Positions 41,901-52,800 are shown, counted from the stretch's first letter. The stretch is 64,000 bases of DNA from Odiellus spinosus (GCA_963920705.1 OY987236.1:11146190-11210189), one strand, 5' to 3'. Numbers and translations are program-made. The notes: generated by a model not told the origin, from the letters alone.

Positions 41901-43234
41901 AACTAGACCAGGGTTTATCCACCATCGGTGATTTGACCGGTTTTGTCGACTGCATGTTGTGTCCGGAAGCTTTACAACTCGAAGTAAGTTCAATTAACTA
42001 AACGAGGTTTAAGGTCTTCATTGAAATATTCAAATTAAGCCTAATCGTGTAATATTTTTCCAACAGCATTATTTGGAAGGTTTCACGGAAGTTGCCGACT
42101 CCGATTACGGTTGTCTTCTAGTCAGGGGTAAAGTGGTAGTTGCCACCAAAAAATGGTGGAGCTTAACGGGACAGGAGCTGGTCCTATTGTCGGCATTTAT
42201 AAACTCTTCGCCTAAAACGACGACCAGAGACGTGCCCTTGTTTCTACCAACCAGTTGTCCGCAAGCTAGCAATCGGTTACTTACTTTTCATCTGGTACAA
42301 GGTGTCGATTTGTGTTTTTTGTGTGGTCCTAATCCGCGATTGGACGATCTCGAGGAAGAGGTACCGCGTTTTTGGAAACAGTCATTTGAAATGCTCAAAC
42401 AAGTGTCTAGTCTTCATCCGCGTAATTTCCCCACGACGATAAAGTTGGACAAACACGTCTTGGGATTCGCGTTACTTCACGAACTGAAACACAAGTGTTT
42501 GTCGAGCGTTTATCCTTTCGTGTCCACCGAAGAACATCCCGATACCTCCAAAAACATCATCACAACAAGCACCAAGTTAAAGGAGACGAAAAGCTGCATA
42601 AGTTTGAGAAGAAGACAGGAATTACTGCGAGCCATGTATAAACTAGTCGTTGGCACCTATTATCCTGCCAGAGAATCCATTATACCAGAAAACATCGAAG
42701 GAGCAGTGGCTAATCCTTGTAAAGAAGGTAAGCTTCGATTTTTGAAGGAAAAATGCACCTTCCCTATAATTGGCGAAAAAAATAGAATAAGAACTTGAAG
42801 GAATGCAAGAAAGAGCTTTAGTTTTAGCGAAATATGTCAGTGACGTCATAAACCAGATTGAAGTGACGCCACATTGACATTATCCAATTTGACCCTTTTA
42901 TAGCTTTTTCCATTTGGAAAATATTTTAGTGATGTGACAACTTTACTTCTCGTTTTTAAACGTTATTTTTCATTGCAGAAAATACTCTTGAAAATGGTTC
43001 GGAGATCTACATTAGCATGGATCATTTCAAATTCTATTCCATTCGCGACAAGCCTTACCAAATATTCATTTTATACAGTTCCTCAGTGCCTTTATACGCA
43101 ATGAGGTAATTATTTATTCTTAATTTATGTATAATTTGGTGTTTCATTCATTTTAACTTATTTTTTACAAACCCAGATCTGTCAGTCATCAAACGTTAAA
43201 ACAGTTAACGACTTACAAGGTTCACCAGCTATAA
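26930..43234 (+). CDS. FUZ: Fuzzy planar cell polarity protein
   Basis: Seven exons (26930-27112, 40817-40938, 41492-41645, 41867-41983, 42067-42727, 42979-43105, 43177-43234) join in phase to 473 residues. Starting at the inner ATG (27029) gives 440, nearer human FUZ (418) and with the conserved opening YLLCLTSDGGIPLFSRK, so either start is possible. FUZ landmarks: LPYALIGTLNGINLYG, FSAMVLLVGIDRLKQINNV, RLKRDLKACYNLID, TIGDLTGFVDC, KWWSLTGQE and LCFLCGPNPRLDDLEEE. Fuzzy has longin-type folds related to Mon1-Ccz1 proteins. It works with Inturned and Fritz/Wdpcp (the CPLANE module) in hair or cilium polarity. Intron 1 is 13.7 kb and repeat-filled, while the others are 83-553 bp. A poly(A) signal AATAAA lies at 43376-43381. 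Confidence 0.95.
28580..28720. repeat. Repeat family G, copy 2
   Basis: GTGGTTAACCACTTCC and TGTACACCGATTA match the 4895 copy. Located in Fuzzy intron 1. Confidence 0.6.
28790..29210. repeat. Family E: degenerate GTCAGGGAA repeats
   Basis: Repeated AAAAGTCAGGGAATTTG-like words at 28798-28890 and again at 29140-29195. They are bounded by GGGTTCGTACACAACC on the left and its inverted match GGTACGAACCC on the right. Confidence 0.75.
30493..30652. mobile_element. Short foldback element
   Basis: GAGGGGTCCGACACTC at the left pairs with GAGTGTCTGCCCCCTC at the right. Inside, CACCTGAGTTC and AGTTCAGCTTTGA(C/T)AGTGCA occur twice. Confidence 0.75.
32819..33502. mobile_element. Large composite foldback element in Fuzzy intron 1
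   Basis: AGAAGCCGATGAAACCCTCC occurs at about 32822 and 33091 and in reverse complement at about 33402 and 33480. Large arms (about 32820-33080 and 33165-33425) pair with mismatches; an inner unit 33084-33165 pairs with 33420-33502. Opposing open frames at 32831-33049 and 32921-33136 are by-products. Confidence 0.88.
33600..33775. repeat. Repeat family F, copy 1
   Basis: Shares CTTACGTCATATAACCCCC, an inner inverted GGGGGA block and AGGTGAGAGATAGAA with the copy at 37910. Confidence 0.65.
34690..35210. mobile_element. Foldback element in Fuzzy intron 1
   Basis: Outer pair TTCACGACCGAAACGA / CGTTTTCGGTCGTGAA, middle pair around AAGAATCCATTCCGGTTCC / GGAACCTGAATGGATTCTT, and inner pair AAACTTTGTAACAAAAGTTC / GAACTTTTGCTACAAAGTTT. 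Confidence 0.88.
35331..35945. mobile_element. MITE family C carrying a nested family A element
   Basis: TTTAAAGTGATGCTGTTACA at the left pairs with GATGACAGCATCACTTAAAA at the right. Nested at 35535-35755 is a family A foldback (GCTGGATTCCTGGAGATC / GATCTTCATGAATCCAGC), ending GTTATTAGGTTGCATTCTCC. Confidence 0.8.
36640..36845. repeat. Family C internal fragment
   Basis: TTAAGTACTTTCACGC followed by CGCGCGAAAACAATCGTATC and ACGTGCCAGAACG. Confidence 0.6.
37910..38075. repeat. Repeat family F, copy 2
   Basis: CCTGACGTCATGGAACCCCC pairs in inverted orientation with AAGGGGATGACA...GAGAGATAGAAACCTCTGAC; matches the copy at 33600. Confidence 0.65.
40250..40475. repeat. Family C internal fragment
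   Basis: GATTAAGTACTTTCAC, ACCGCGCGAAAGCAACC and ATCACGTGCCAGAACG, in the same orientation as at 36640. Lies about 340 bp before Fuzzy exon 2. Confidence 0.6.
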
Positions 43235-43559
43235 TATTTATTTTATTTCGTTTGTATTTGATTTTCATTTTGTGTGTAAAGAATTGTTAATTTAATTTCA
43301 TTGTAAAAAGCTTTGTAAATAACTCTTTATAATCTCGTCCAAAGATATTCCTTAGATTATATTTTTTAGAATAAGAATAAAATATATTCTATTGGTGAAT
43401 ATATATGTATTTTTTTAAATATGACCTAAATCCAGCCCCTGTGAGGTAAGTATTAAAAATATAACAGTAAAAATTAATATTTTAAATTAAAATATTTAAA
43501 TTTGTTATTAAGCCTAACCTCGTGGTTATACCAACTCAAATTTCTCGGGTTTAGGGTTT

Positions 43560-43880
43560 AGGAGCTTTGTCCACGTGACTAAATTCTGAACCAATAAACT
43601 ACTGAGTTACCATAGCGTCTGCTTCTTTTCCAACTTTCAAGACACTCCGAACTTCCGAAGTCGAGTCGACATTTTCTAGTTACGAACTTACGATTGCTTT
43701 TAACTATGTTATTAGGTGATTTTTATTGTTATCGTTTTGAATTTAATTAGTCTTTCGGCTAAAACTATTGCGTTCAATCAGGATCATCTTGTCAAGTTGC
43801 CGCCCACCATTGAAAAGTGATCACTATCATCAACACAACATCAAGTCTTTTAGAAGATTCGTAAGCCTTGGAGAAGAACA
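43560..43880 (+). promoter_or_regulatory. MOCS3 upstream region
   Basis: The spacer between the Fuzzy poly(A) signal and the MOCS3 start codon is about 500 bp. It contains CCACGTGAC near 43571 and an ATTGG/CCAAT-type pair (ACCAATAAAC) near 43590. The promoter role is inferred from position. Confidence 0.4.
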
Positions 43881-45122
43881 ATGGAAAAAGATATAGCAAT
43901 AATGGAATTGGAAGGTAATGAATCTTTACCCAAAAGTGATATTGAACGATTTAGTAGACAAATTCTTTTACCTGAAATCGGGATCCGAGGTCAGTTATTG
44001 TTAAATAAGGCTAGGGTTTTGATAGTCGGTGCGGGAGGACTCGGTTGCCCAGTTGGAATGTACTTGGCTGCTTCAGGCGTCAAATACATAAGCGTGGTTG
44101 ATTATGATACAATTGATGTCAGTAATCTTCACAGACAAGTCCTGTTTAAAGAGAATGACGTGGGTCTGCCTAAAGCCGAATCATTTTCAGCAGCTATTCG
44201 TAGCATGAACTCTAACATTGAATGTACCCCTTACACTGAACTTTTAACAAGTAGTAATGCTCTTTCAATCATTGAGAATCATGATATAATAATTGATGCG
44301 ACTGACAACGTCGCCACTCGATATTTACTCAATGACGCGTGTGTTTTATCCAAGAAACCTTTAGTCTCAGGAAGTGCTTTACGTTTTGAGGGACAATTAA
44401 CTATCTATAACTATCAAAATGGACCATGTTATCGTTGTCTCTTTCCTAACCCTCCTCCTCCTGAAACCGTAACTAACTGTTCCGATGGTGGAGTATTAGG
44501 CCCTGTTACTGGAGTTATTGGTAGCCTTCAAGCTACGGAAGCCATGAAAATAATAATGGGTGTCGAGTCATCTTATTCCCAAAAAATGCTGCTGTATAAT
44601 GGACTGGATGGTTCTTTTCGTCAAATTAAACTTAGACCTAAACAATCCAACTGCTCTGTCTGCGGTGATAATCCAACCATAACCAAATTGATTGACTATG
44701 TCCAATTTTGCGGAGCACCTGCCCAAGATAAAACCCCTTCACTGAAGGTTTTAGATCCCAAAGATAGAATCACGTGCTTGGAATACCGGGATGTGTTAAA
44801 CAATAAAATTCCTCATTTATTAGTCGATGTTAGAAGTAAAATACACGTTGATATTTGTCAATTACCAAATAGTTTAAACATTCCTATTAATGAAATCAGT
44901 AGAGATGTTCAAATTGAGGCGTTAAAACAAACTATTGAAGCGATTGAACATGACGAATGTGGTAAGAAAAGACTTTACATTGTGTGTCGTCGGGGAAATG
45001 ATTCCCAATTAGCGGTAGAATCTTTAAAACCAAAATTAGACGATGATGTAATTGTTAAGGATTTAATCGGGGGTCTTCATTCTTACGCTAAAGATGTTGA
45101 CTCTAATTTCCCAATTTATTAA
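43881..45122 (+). CDS. MOCS3: MOCS3 / Uba4: E1-like adenylyltransferase and sulfurtransferase
   Basis: Intronless 413-residue protein (human 460, with a longer N-terminus). Residues 20-250 form the ThiF/MoeB E1 domain: nucleotide motif GAGGLG at 50-55, SNLHRQ at 81-86, IDATDN at 138-143, and zinc pairs C183/C186 and C258/C261. VTNC places the E1 cysteine at 200. Residues about 295-413 form a rhodanese domain with the persulfide cysteine C369 in IVCRRG and the terminal IGGLHSYAKDVDSNFPIY. The enzyme adenylates and thiocarboxylates MOCS2A (molybdopterin synthesis) and URM1 (tRNA wobble 2-thiolation) in the cytosol. All named active residues are present. Poly(A) signal AATAAA at 45154-45159. Lack of introns contrasts with its neighbours; whether it is ancestral or a retrocopy is unknown. 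Confidence 0.96.
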   Translation: MEKDIAIMELEGNESLPKSDIERFSRQILLPEIGIRGQLLLNKARVLIVGAGGLGCPVGMYLAASGVKYISVVDYDTIDVSNLHRQVLFKENDVGLPKAESFSAAIRSMNSNIECTPYTELLTSSNALSIIENHDIIIDATDNVATRYLLNDACVLSKKPLVSGSALRFEGQLTIYNYQNGPCYRCLFPNPPPPETVTNCSDGGVLGPVTGVIGSLQATEAMKIIMGVESSYSQKMLLYNGLDGSFRQIKLRPKQSNCSVCGDNPTITKLIDYVQFCGAPAQDKTPSLKVLDPKDRITCLEYRDVLNNKIPHLLVDVRSKIHVDICQLPNSLNIPINEISRDVQIEALKQTIEAIEHDECGKKRLYIVCRRGNDSQLAVESLKPKLDDDVIVKDLIGGLHSYAKDVDSNFPIY

Positions 45123-45839
45123 AATTAAATGACTAAAAATGAATGTGAGTAATAATAAAATTTCCTTCATAAATTTTCAGATAAAAATTCTTCTAAGTTA
45201 GATTCATTAAATTTAATCATGTTGGGGTATCGCTATCAGTTAAAATATCAGTAACATTTTAGTTTGAAGAATTTTGGGATATCGGTTAAAAATAAATATC
45301 AGTATCAGTTAAACTTTGGATATCTGTTAAATTAGGATATCGGTCAACACTAATAAAGAGACTTAAAATTAATGAAATTGTTTAATATTAAATATAAAAT
45401 ATTTTATACAAACATCCAAAAATTTTTAAATGAATTAATGAAAAGTAAAAGGTTATATATATATATATATATTAATTTTTTAACATTTAAACATTTCTAA
45501 TACAGATTTATATTTAAAATTTTAATTTTTTTTTGAACAATAGAACCAAAGTTAAGAGATTAATCATGAAATAAATATTCTATACAAATTAATAATTAGT
45601 TAAAACTAAAAGATATATTAATTTTTTAACATTTAAAACATATTTGTAATCTGAACTTTTAAAACAAGAATTTTTTAGAACAAAGTTAAATAAGGTTTAT
45701 CATGAAATATACAAACATACGAAGACAAAGATATAATTAATTTTAACTGTTTAAAACATATAATACAACTTTATATATAAAATCTGAACTTTTAACGCTT
45801 AAAGATAAGAAATTTTTTCAAACAATAGAAGCAGCAAAC
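45123..45839. other. Convergent MOCS3 / forkhead 3' region
   Basis: AT-rich spacer between the convergent MOCS3 and forkhead genes. It holds short degenerate repeats: several TATCAGT/ATCGGT words at 45225-45350, and repeated AATTTTTTAACATTTAAA and GGTTTATCATGAAAT blocks at 45440-45860. An (AT)n run lies at about 45455-45472. Confidence 0.5.
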
Positions 45840-48150
45840 TTAAATAAGGTTTATCATGAAATCGATGGCTTCCGAAGTATTTTTAAAGTTTTCCATTTCG
45901 TAGCTTTTATTCATAGGCAAATCCAGTATGGGTTTAGTATTCATTATGGGGGAAGTAGAATGTGACGAATTCGATGGACAATATTCTTGATCCAGATCAT
46001 TCACTAAATGGATTTTTTAATTAATCACCAGTACATATTTTAAACAAGTTGAGTAACTCTGTGATGAATCAATCTTGATGATTTTCTATTTCCCCTTTAT
46101 TCCTATAGACCTCCCAATATACGATGTTCCAAAAAGTGTAACAAGTTAGGTGCTCCTACCTATATACAATTTTTGTTCTTCATGTATAATAATAATACTT
46201 ACTTGGAAAGTATGGTTCAGCCAATTCAACAATAACTTTGGGTGATGGTGAATCGTATAAAATAATTTTAGCACTTTTTTCTAATTCTTTCTCGTAAGTT
46301 TCGTCGGAAAAGTCTTTGTAGGTGAGGATACTATTAATGGCGTTATCTAATTCGTCTTTAGTATCTTCGAAAGCTGAGTCTTGATTTAAAGTTTCCTTTA
46401 TCCCATTGCCATCTTCGTTCTACAATTTTCCAATTACCGATTCAGTTTTAACGGCAATTTTTGTATGCCAATCCGAATTTATTTATGCCAACATGAATAT
46501 ATAACTATCATGGGCGGGACCTTTCTAGATAGAACGACAGATGACAAGTACTTCTACGGTTAGACTGCTTAATACAGTTACATATTCATGTAAGCATAAA
46601 TTAGCTCAATAGCTTTTCAAAATAAGATTAAATAGATAAAAATTGTGGAATAAATAAGATCAGAAGTGCATAATTGAAGTTCTAACTAACCCATTTGTTG
46701 AGCTTATCCAAAGAATACAGATTCTCTTTTTTTGATAGGTTTTTTCTATTCAATTTATTAATAGTCCACAAATAGCCTGTTGGACCACGGTTCGGGAGTC
46801 TGGTGAAGTTTTTCCCATAAGATAACTTGTGTCTGATTGAACTTTGAATTGAAATTTGCTAAAAAGAAGAAGCAAAATAAATCAAAACTCCAATTTCGTG
46901 AAACTTATTTGGGCACCATACTTTGATTTTATCGTTTCCACAATCAATCACGCTGTACCGTTTCCTATAGAATTGAATCAGACGTGAGAACTTGTCCAAC
47001 TAGATGAAAACGTTTGGCCTACACTAATTACATTGATTATTTATGTTTAGGAAACTGCCTTTATTGGTGTAGGCCAAATGTTTTCACCTAATTAAAAGGC
47101 TTTCTCACATATACCAAAAACAAATTCTCCCTACAAGTTTTCTTCAAACTTAAGATCAGGCTGGATGTGTGAAAGCCACATAATTAAAATTAAAATTTAA
47201 TTGTTAACCTTAGCCATTCATAAATTCCGGTCACTGTCAAATATTCCTCAGCCTCAAGGGCTTGCGTGATCAGTTTTTGATACGGAATGTCGCATTTCTG
47301 TTTTTTAGTTGTTGGAATGACGCCAGTTTCGAAAGTGAGCCTATTTTCTTCATCTAAAATCAAATCTTGGTCGGTCAGACGCGTTACATTTAACACTTGT
47401 TACTTTTCACAAGTTGACATTAACCCGATTCCGAAGTGTCCGATTCAATTTGAGTTCGCTTCCCTACTGATGTCCGAGGTTTCTGGCTACCGCAGTTGCG
47501 AATTGTTGAAGTTGTTGGCTGAGAAGCGCTGTAGTTATGGAAGTTGTTATTACCTAAGGGCTCCAAGTTAGGGTTACCGTTTGTTGAATCTTTCGGGAAT
47601 GAAAGAGCTCGTCTGGCTCGTTGGAATCCTCTGCTACGATAACGACGTCGTTGTGGCCCTCTTATTCTGTTAACAGCCTGAAATGGACTCGGGACGTGAT
47701 GTTCGAACAGAGTTTTTCCATTGATTGGTTGAGGACGTGGACGAGGACAACCCATCTGTGTTATAAGAAAATGTAACTACAAGTCGGCTATTGTTTGTAT
47801 GGCTTGTCTCAACGAAACTTTACCATGGGTGTGAAACCTCCCCTTGAAAACGGTTGAACTCGAAAAGGCTGCTGTACTATGTTAGGTCTAGTGAAGTTGT
47901 TCGCAATAATAGTTGCATAAGGTGGAGGAAAAGGGTAATGCGTACGTAGTAGTGGATTATCCTTGAATTCGTAGTTTTGCTGTTTCACAGGTTGCAAATT
48001 GTAGCAGTAAGTACCTTTTTCATCAGTATTGTCTGAGTATTTTTTTTCGCAATTGGGCATGTAATTATTGGTTACGTTTTCGATGATGGGACTCATTTTA
48101 ATAGGTCTCGGCCAAAATTTACTCTTATTGTTCCAAGCTTCAGACTCCAT
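45840..48150 (-). CDS. Divergent forkhead (FOX) transcription factor
   Basis: Seven minus-strand exons (47824-48150, 47425-47755, 47209-47353, 46922-46964, 46691-46858, 46203-46419, 45840-46003) join in phase to 464 residues. Exon 4 is a 43-nt micro-exon. Residues about 241-318 read as a forkhead winged helix: PYQKLITQAL (canonical PPYSYIALI), LTVTGIYEWL (LTLSQIYQWI), then SSIRHKLSYGKNFTRLPN (NSIRHNLSLNKCFVKVP) and GYLWTI (GSYWTL). Residues 110-190 are Arg/Pro-rich (RGPQRRRYRSRGFQRARRA); the C-terminus is acidic and Ser/Asn-rich, possibly an activation region. FOX proteins bind DNA through helix 3, here around residues 283-296. The subfamily was not resolved. The splice model through exons 3-5 is inferred, but every site is GT-AG and every phase fits. 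Confidence 0.8.
46985..47105. repeat. Foldback element in forkhead intron 3
   Basis: Inverted arms of about 45 bp: TTTGGCCTACACTAAT near 47014-47029 and its counterpart ATTGGTGTAGGCCAAA near 47074-47089. The outer ends TGAGAA and TTCTCA pair as well. The element lies between exon 3 and the 43-nt exon 4. Confidence 0.8.
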
Positions 48151-48555
48151 GGTTTATTGATTACTTAATATTTGTTAGGTTATTTCAAATAATATCGTGA
48201 GTTTAGTTCAAAAGGTTTTGGTGAACAAACGCATAATCAAACTCATATTCATCATTCTATTTATCTTACTGAAATTTCGCGCCAAAATTCAGTCACGTGA
48301 TTATATCACGTGCCATTGGCTAAGAAAATATAATTTCCTAGGTGGCGCCTTTGAACTTGTAAAATTAAAAATGACGTAATCGACCCAATTTGTGTCGAGA
48401 AGTGACGTCACTATTACGTGTTTGGCGTATTTTCCAACATGGCGGATGTTCGAGACAGCGGAAGATTTTCGTGAAAAATTTACAGTTTGTTTTGAACGAT
48501 CAAAAATTCATTATTTTAGTAAAATCTGACAATTAAATGCTCAGAAAGTGAAAAA
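48151..48555. promoter_or_regulatory. Divergent promoter of forkhead gene and ILRUN
   Basis: The 405 bp between the two start codons holds two CACGTG boxes about 15 bp apart (TCACGTGATT near 48293 and TCACGTGCC near 48308), an ATGACGTAAT element near 48371, and a full CRE-like palindrome TGACGTCA near 48402, followed by ATTACGTG. Such sites bind bHLH-ZIP and bZIP/CREB-ATF factors in general; occupancy here is unknown. Confidence 0.6.
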
Positions 48556-49838
48556 ATGTCTACGATGGATGTTGACAACGATATTGACGGAATTCTTTTA
48601 CAGCAATTCAGCTGTTTAGGGACAAGGGATAGAGATGAATTGGTTAAACAATTTCAAAAATTGCTCGGTAATCAACTAAACGCCACAGATTGCGCATTCT
48701 TTCTCGATATGAATAACTGGCAAGTATTTGTTTCTTTAATTGAGTTCATCAACCCTAATTAATTCGATTCAATCTGTCGGATTCTGCCCTTTTTTTATCA
48801 TGTCAACAAAACCTTAAGCCTTTGCTTTAAATCCCATGGTCATGGGTCATCATTCTGAGAGTCCTGCCATCTTTATTTCATTTCTAATGATCTTATTTAG
48901 TAATTAGTATACTAATTGTTTTCGTTAACAATCTCCCAGGAATTTGCAAGCGGCCGTTTGTTCTTACTTTGACTACGAAGGATCGAAAGAAAACCTACCT
49001 TCCATGTCTTTTCTCAAAGACGTGACGATCGGCGAAGGTGAAGCCGTTCCTCCCAACACAAAATTCGTTAAAACCTGGAGGATACAAAATTCGGGAGAAT
49101 CACCTTGGCCTCCAGGGTGTTCTTTAAAATTCTCTAACGGAGATCAGCTTAGCCCTCACGATAGTGTTATGGTTAATCAGTTACCCGCCCATGACTGTTG
49201 CGATGTCTCGGTCGAAATGAACAGTCCCTCCATTCCGGGAATATATCAAGGGCAATGGAGGATGTGTACGCCTAATGGACAATTATTTGGAGGTAAGTTA
49301 AGTCTTTAAAATTTCATTATTTTCGCTTACGTGATTAAAAATTCAATATTTTTATTTCTAGAAGTTATATGGGTGATAGTAACTGTCGCGGAAGGGGGAT
49401 TACTAGCCGTAACGCAACAAATGGAAGCATTTCATCAATTAGGATCTCCTAGAACGCAGATGGGAGAAACGGAATATCATCAAAATCCTTTCGCTACGTG
49501 CAATGGTAATGATAGATTTCTAAAATATGTAATAATTTTCATTTGAAAAAAGTTCAATTAAATCCAAAGGGTTAAATAATTTCCAACAATGTGAATCTCG
49601 AATCCCAGACTAATTTCCTTCTTCTGATGATATAGGGAGTGCCACCACTAGGCACGTATCAAATGTGATTGCCATCCCTACATCAGCCGTTCAAACGAGT
49701 TCCCAAAGTGCCACTAATAGCGCCCCGTTAGGCTCACCGACGCTAATACCCACTTCTCAAGAAATGGGAGTAACGCAACCCCCAGCGTCCTCTTCCTATC
49801 CCAACGTAAGTAGCGGTTTTCCCAGTTCCTTATTTTAA
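48556..49838 (+). CDS. ILRUN: ILRUN (C6orf106): UBA-like and NBR1-like domain protein
   Basis: Four exons (48556-48719, 48940-49292, 49362-49505, 49636-49838) join in phase to 287 residues (human about 298). The N-terminus (about 8-65) is the UBA-like fold: QQFSCLGTRDRDELVKQFQ, CAFFLDMNNWNLQAAV. Residues about 77-182 are the NBR1-like Ig-type domain: SFLKDVTIGEGEAVPPNTKF, KTWRIQNSGESPWPPGCS, GIYQGQWRMCTPNGQLFG, EVIWVIVTV. The tail is Ser/Thr/Pro-rich. Human ILRUN inhibits IRF3-p300 driven cytokine transcription; the role here is inferred only by family. Intron 1 starts with GC (TG|GCAAGT) and is needed for the W-N-L junction. A strong GTAAGT donor at 49806 lies inside the last exon, so an alternative or longer 3' end is possible. 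Confidence 0.94.
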
Positions 49839-52800
49839 GAGAAGAAAGATAAATGAAAAAATATTTGTTCCGGTTCTGTTAATTGTTTGGCCCTGCTTAT
49901 TTCAACAAATTTAAAAACTCGGTGATTATTGAAGTAATGAAGAGCTTGAAAAAAAAAATTAAGTCTTACTTTTGTGAAATAAAAATTTTACGATTTAATT
50001 AAAACAAATTCTTAACTTTTAACTTAATTACCTAGTCTAGTTTCATGTATACATCGAGATTCCAGATGATATATTTTAAGTTGAGTCAAATATAATCTCT
50101 TACACCTAGAGATGACGCGCAGTTAACGTAAAGGGATACTGGACTGTTAAAATATGCCCGGAAACCCTATCAAAACTCGCTACAAAAGTTTTTCTGGTAA
50201 TTCAGAGTTTATTACCAAAGCTGCGAAATAAATTTTGAAGAAATTTCTGATTTTTTTCTAAAAGTCTCAATTATTGATGCCAATCCGAGAGTTTGTGTTT
50301 GAAATGGCACGTTAATGAGAGTCTGATATCTGTTAGAAATATTCTGCATTAAATTGGTTCATGCACCATATAATACACTATTTTATAGGCATCAGCAACT
50401 CCCTTTTTTCGAGAATCTTTCCAGGCTAAACTTTCCTAATGAATCTAACGATAATTAACTGTAAATTACAGCGAAATCTTTCGATGAGTTTTGATACTGT
50501 TTTCACGCATACTTTACCAATTCAAATGGATTAAAAATAACTTATTATCAAAGTCTAGTATCCCTTTATGAGATAAAGAAAACCTAGATTTGTGTTACTA
50601 ACTTTAGGTGGAATAGAATATAGTTCATCCAACTCAAAAAGGTTGTTTGGTGTAAGTACGAATTTAGATGAACAAGAAAGCGTTTTTCGGCAAAAAAATT
50701 GCTAGTTTAAGTCTCTTAAAATATTTTCTGAATTTGAAATGTTAGAATCATAGTGTTTATAAAATTAAATCCTGGTTATAGTCGATTCTTGAATGATCGA
50801 AAGGGAGTCTAGGTGAAAACTTAATTACTTAAAGGCTTTTTTTTTTTCTTCTTAAAATAAAAACGCAGCACATTCTATGATTATAATTAAATCTATTTGG
50901 GTTTTGTCGTGTTTCCTCGCAAGACTTAACCTTTTAAATTGAGAATGCAACCCATCAAGTTTTTTTATTACTTATAAACCTAATCCACTCAATATTAAAA
51001 TGGAGTGATTGGAAAATATATAAAATTTCCATTTTACAGGAAAGTTGTTTAACTTGGAATTTAAGTCAAACTCAGAGAAATGGTAAATGGAAAAATGATT
51101 GCTAAATTATCTCAAGATCTTCTTGTATTTTTTTTCCCTCCCAATAATGGTCATTATTTTAAAAAATAAAAAACATTTTTGTGACTTTTTTTTTTCATAA
51201 ATTACATCAAAAAAATAACCTCATTCGCTTAATTAAAATAAATAATTACTATAATTATATTTTTATGGAAAATATTTAAAAAATATTTAATCAGGACTCG
51301 GGATTGTTTTAATTTTTATCAATATTTTCCTAGTTTTGAAATTTTTTACGTAAATGAAACTGAATTAAAAACCAAAAAAAAAAAAAACGTTAAAAATATG
51401 AAAAAGCTCGTGGCTTTTATTTGCCTACTTGTCATGATTAAATGAGTGTATGATTGTAAATAAAAATGAGAAGTATGGCTGTGGAAAAAATCAACATCTC
51501 TCTTTTTTTTATATATATAACCCTTATGTTTAACTCTCATAAATCAGTATGTGAAATTTGGTATAATTGGTGGAGTTCGATGGTGCTTTAAACATACCCC
51601 CCTCCCCTCAACATTGCCCCAACAGCAGGCTTGGAAATCCTTTTTTCATCTACTAGAGGGCCCCAAAATTACTGAAGTAATCCCCATCAATATTTTTTAT
51701 AAAATATTAGAATTAATAAACTAGTCCCTGGGACGAGTTACCCTCAGTTTTGGAATTAAAAAACTGGTCCATGAAATTATCAAGTTGTCTAAGTTATTTC
51801 GAAGTCACCCGCTCCTCCCACACACATAATAACAGTCGTCTGCTAATTTTCAGTCAGTGAGGTTTTGAAATTGAATATTTCAGTGGCAAGCGTGGTAGTC
51901 TGTAAAACCCTAATCGCGTAAGAATTTAAAATAGTTCAAATATGTCTATTCCACTAGAAGAATAGAAGAAAATAAATTAGTTTTCAAACAGTTTTGAAAA
52001 GTTTTTAATTCGAAACATTACTGGAACAGCGACGCACGTTTATAAACTACAATCGTGAACATCGAAAAAATTAAGCCCAAGGCTTAAGATCTTGAGCAAG
52101 TTTGCGCGATATTTACGAGTTTTTCTTCAATCATAATCTACAAAAACATTTAATACGCGTATAATTCAGTCGTATTTACGGTTTATCGATTCGATTTCCT
52201 GCAAAGAAAATATACGTAAGTAATAATTGTTAATTTAGTTTGGCTCTTGATGAAGCCATGGGGTCAAGGACGAAATTTTAGATATTATCATATACATAAG
52301 TAAACAATTACTAGCTCCCTATAAGTTAAATAGTCGTATTAATACGACTATTAATATAATATTGCCTGCTATTTCTTCCGTGTCCTTCAAAAATTCGTTA
52401 TATTAAGAAACGGTCAACGCGTCCGTTTTTGGCATTAAATTATTATCTTGGAAGAATCATTCGCTGGCTGCATTAAAGGGGCCCTATTATTTTCTGTCTT
52501 ATAATTTGACCTTGAAGGCCGTATGGGGTAGAAAAGGTTATTTCGATCATATTTTATCGTGGTTGTACACTTGGCTTTCCCATGTGAAAGTTAATTAATT
52601 GACTAGACCAGCTTATGGTATGCGTTACAAGAGGTCATTGAGGTCAATGAAAAAATAGATAGTAAAAGCGATACTGACCATTCACCTTCTTCCACTGATT
52701 CTCATTCTTTCTTTCAACGCCGATATCAAGTCAGAGTTACCATTTTTATAGTGCATCATATACTCTGGCAAGTCGACTCCCAAAGCTAAAATTTAGTCGG

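Noticed and set aside
47190-47396. Forkhead exon 3 starting upstream at 47396 (LNVTRLTDQ...)
   Set aside because: That would leave an intron under 30 nt. The acceptor GATTTTAG at 47354 gives a 71-nt intron and the correct phase.
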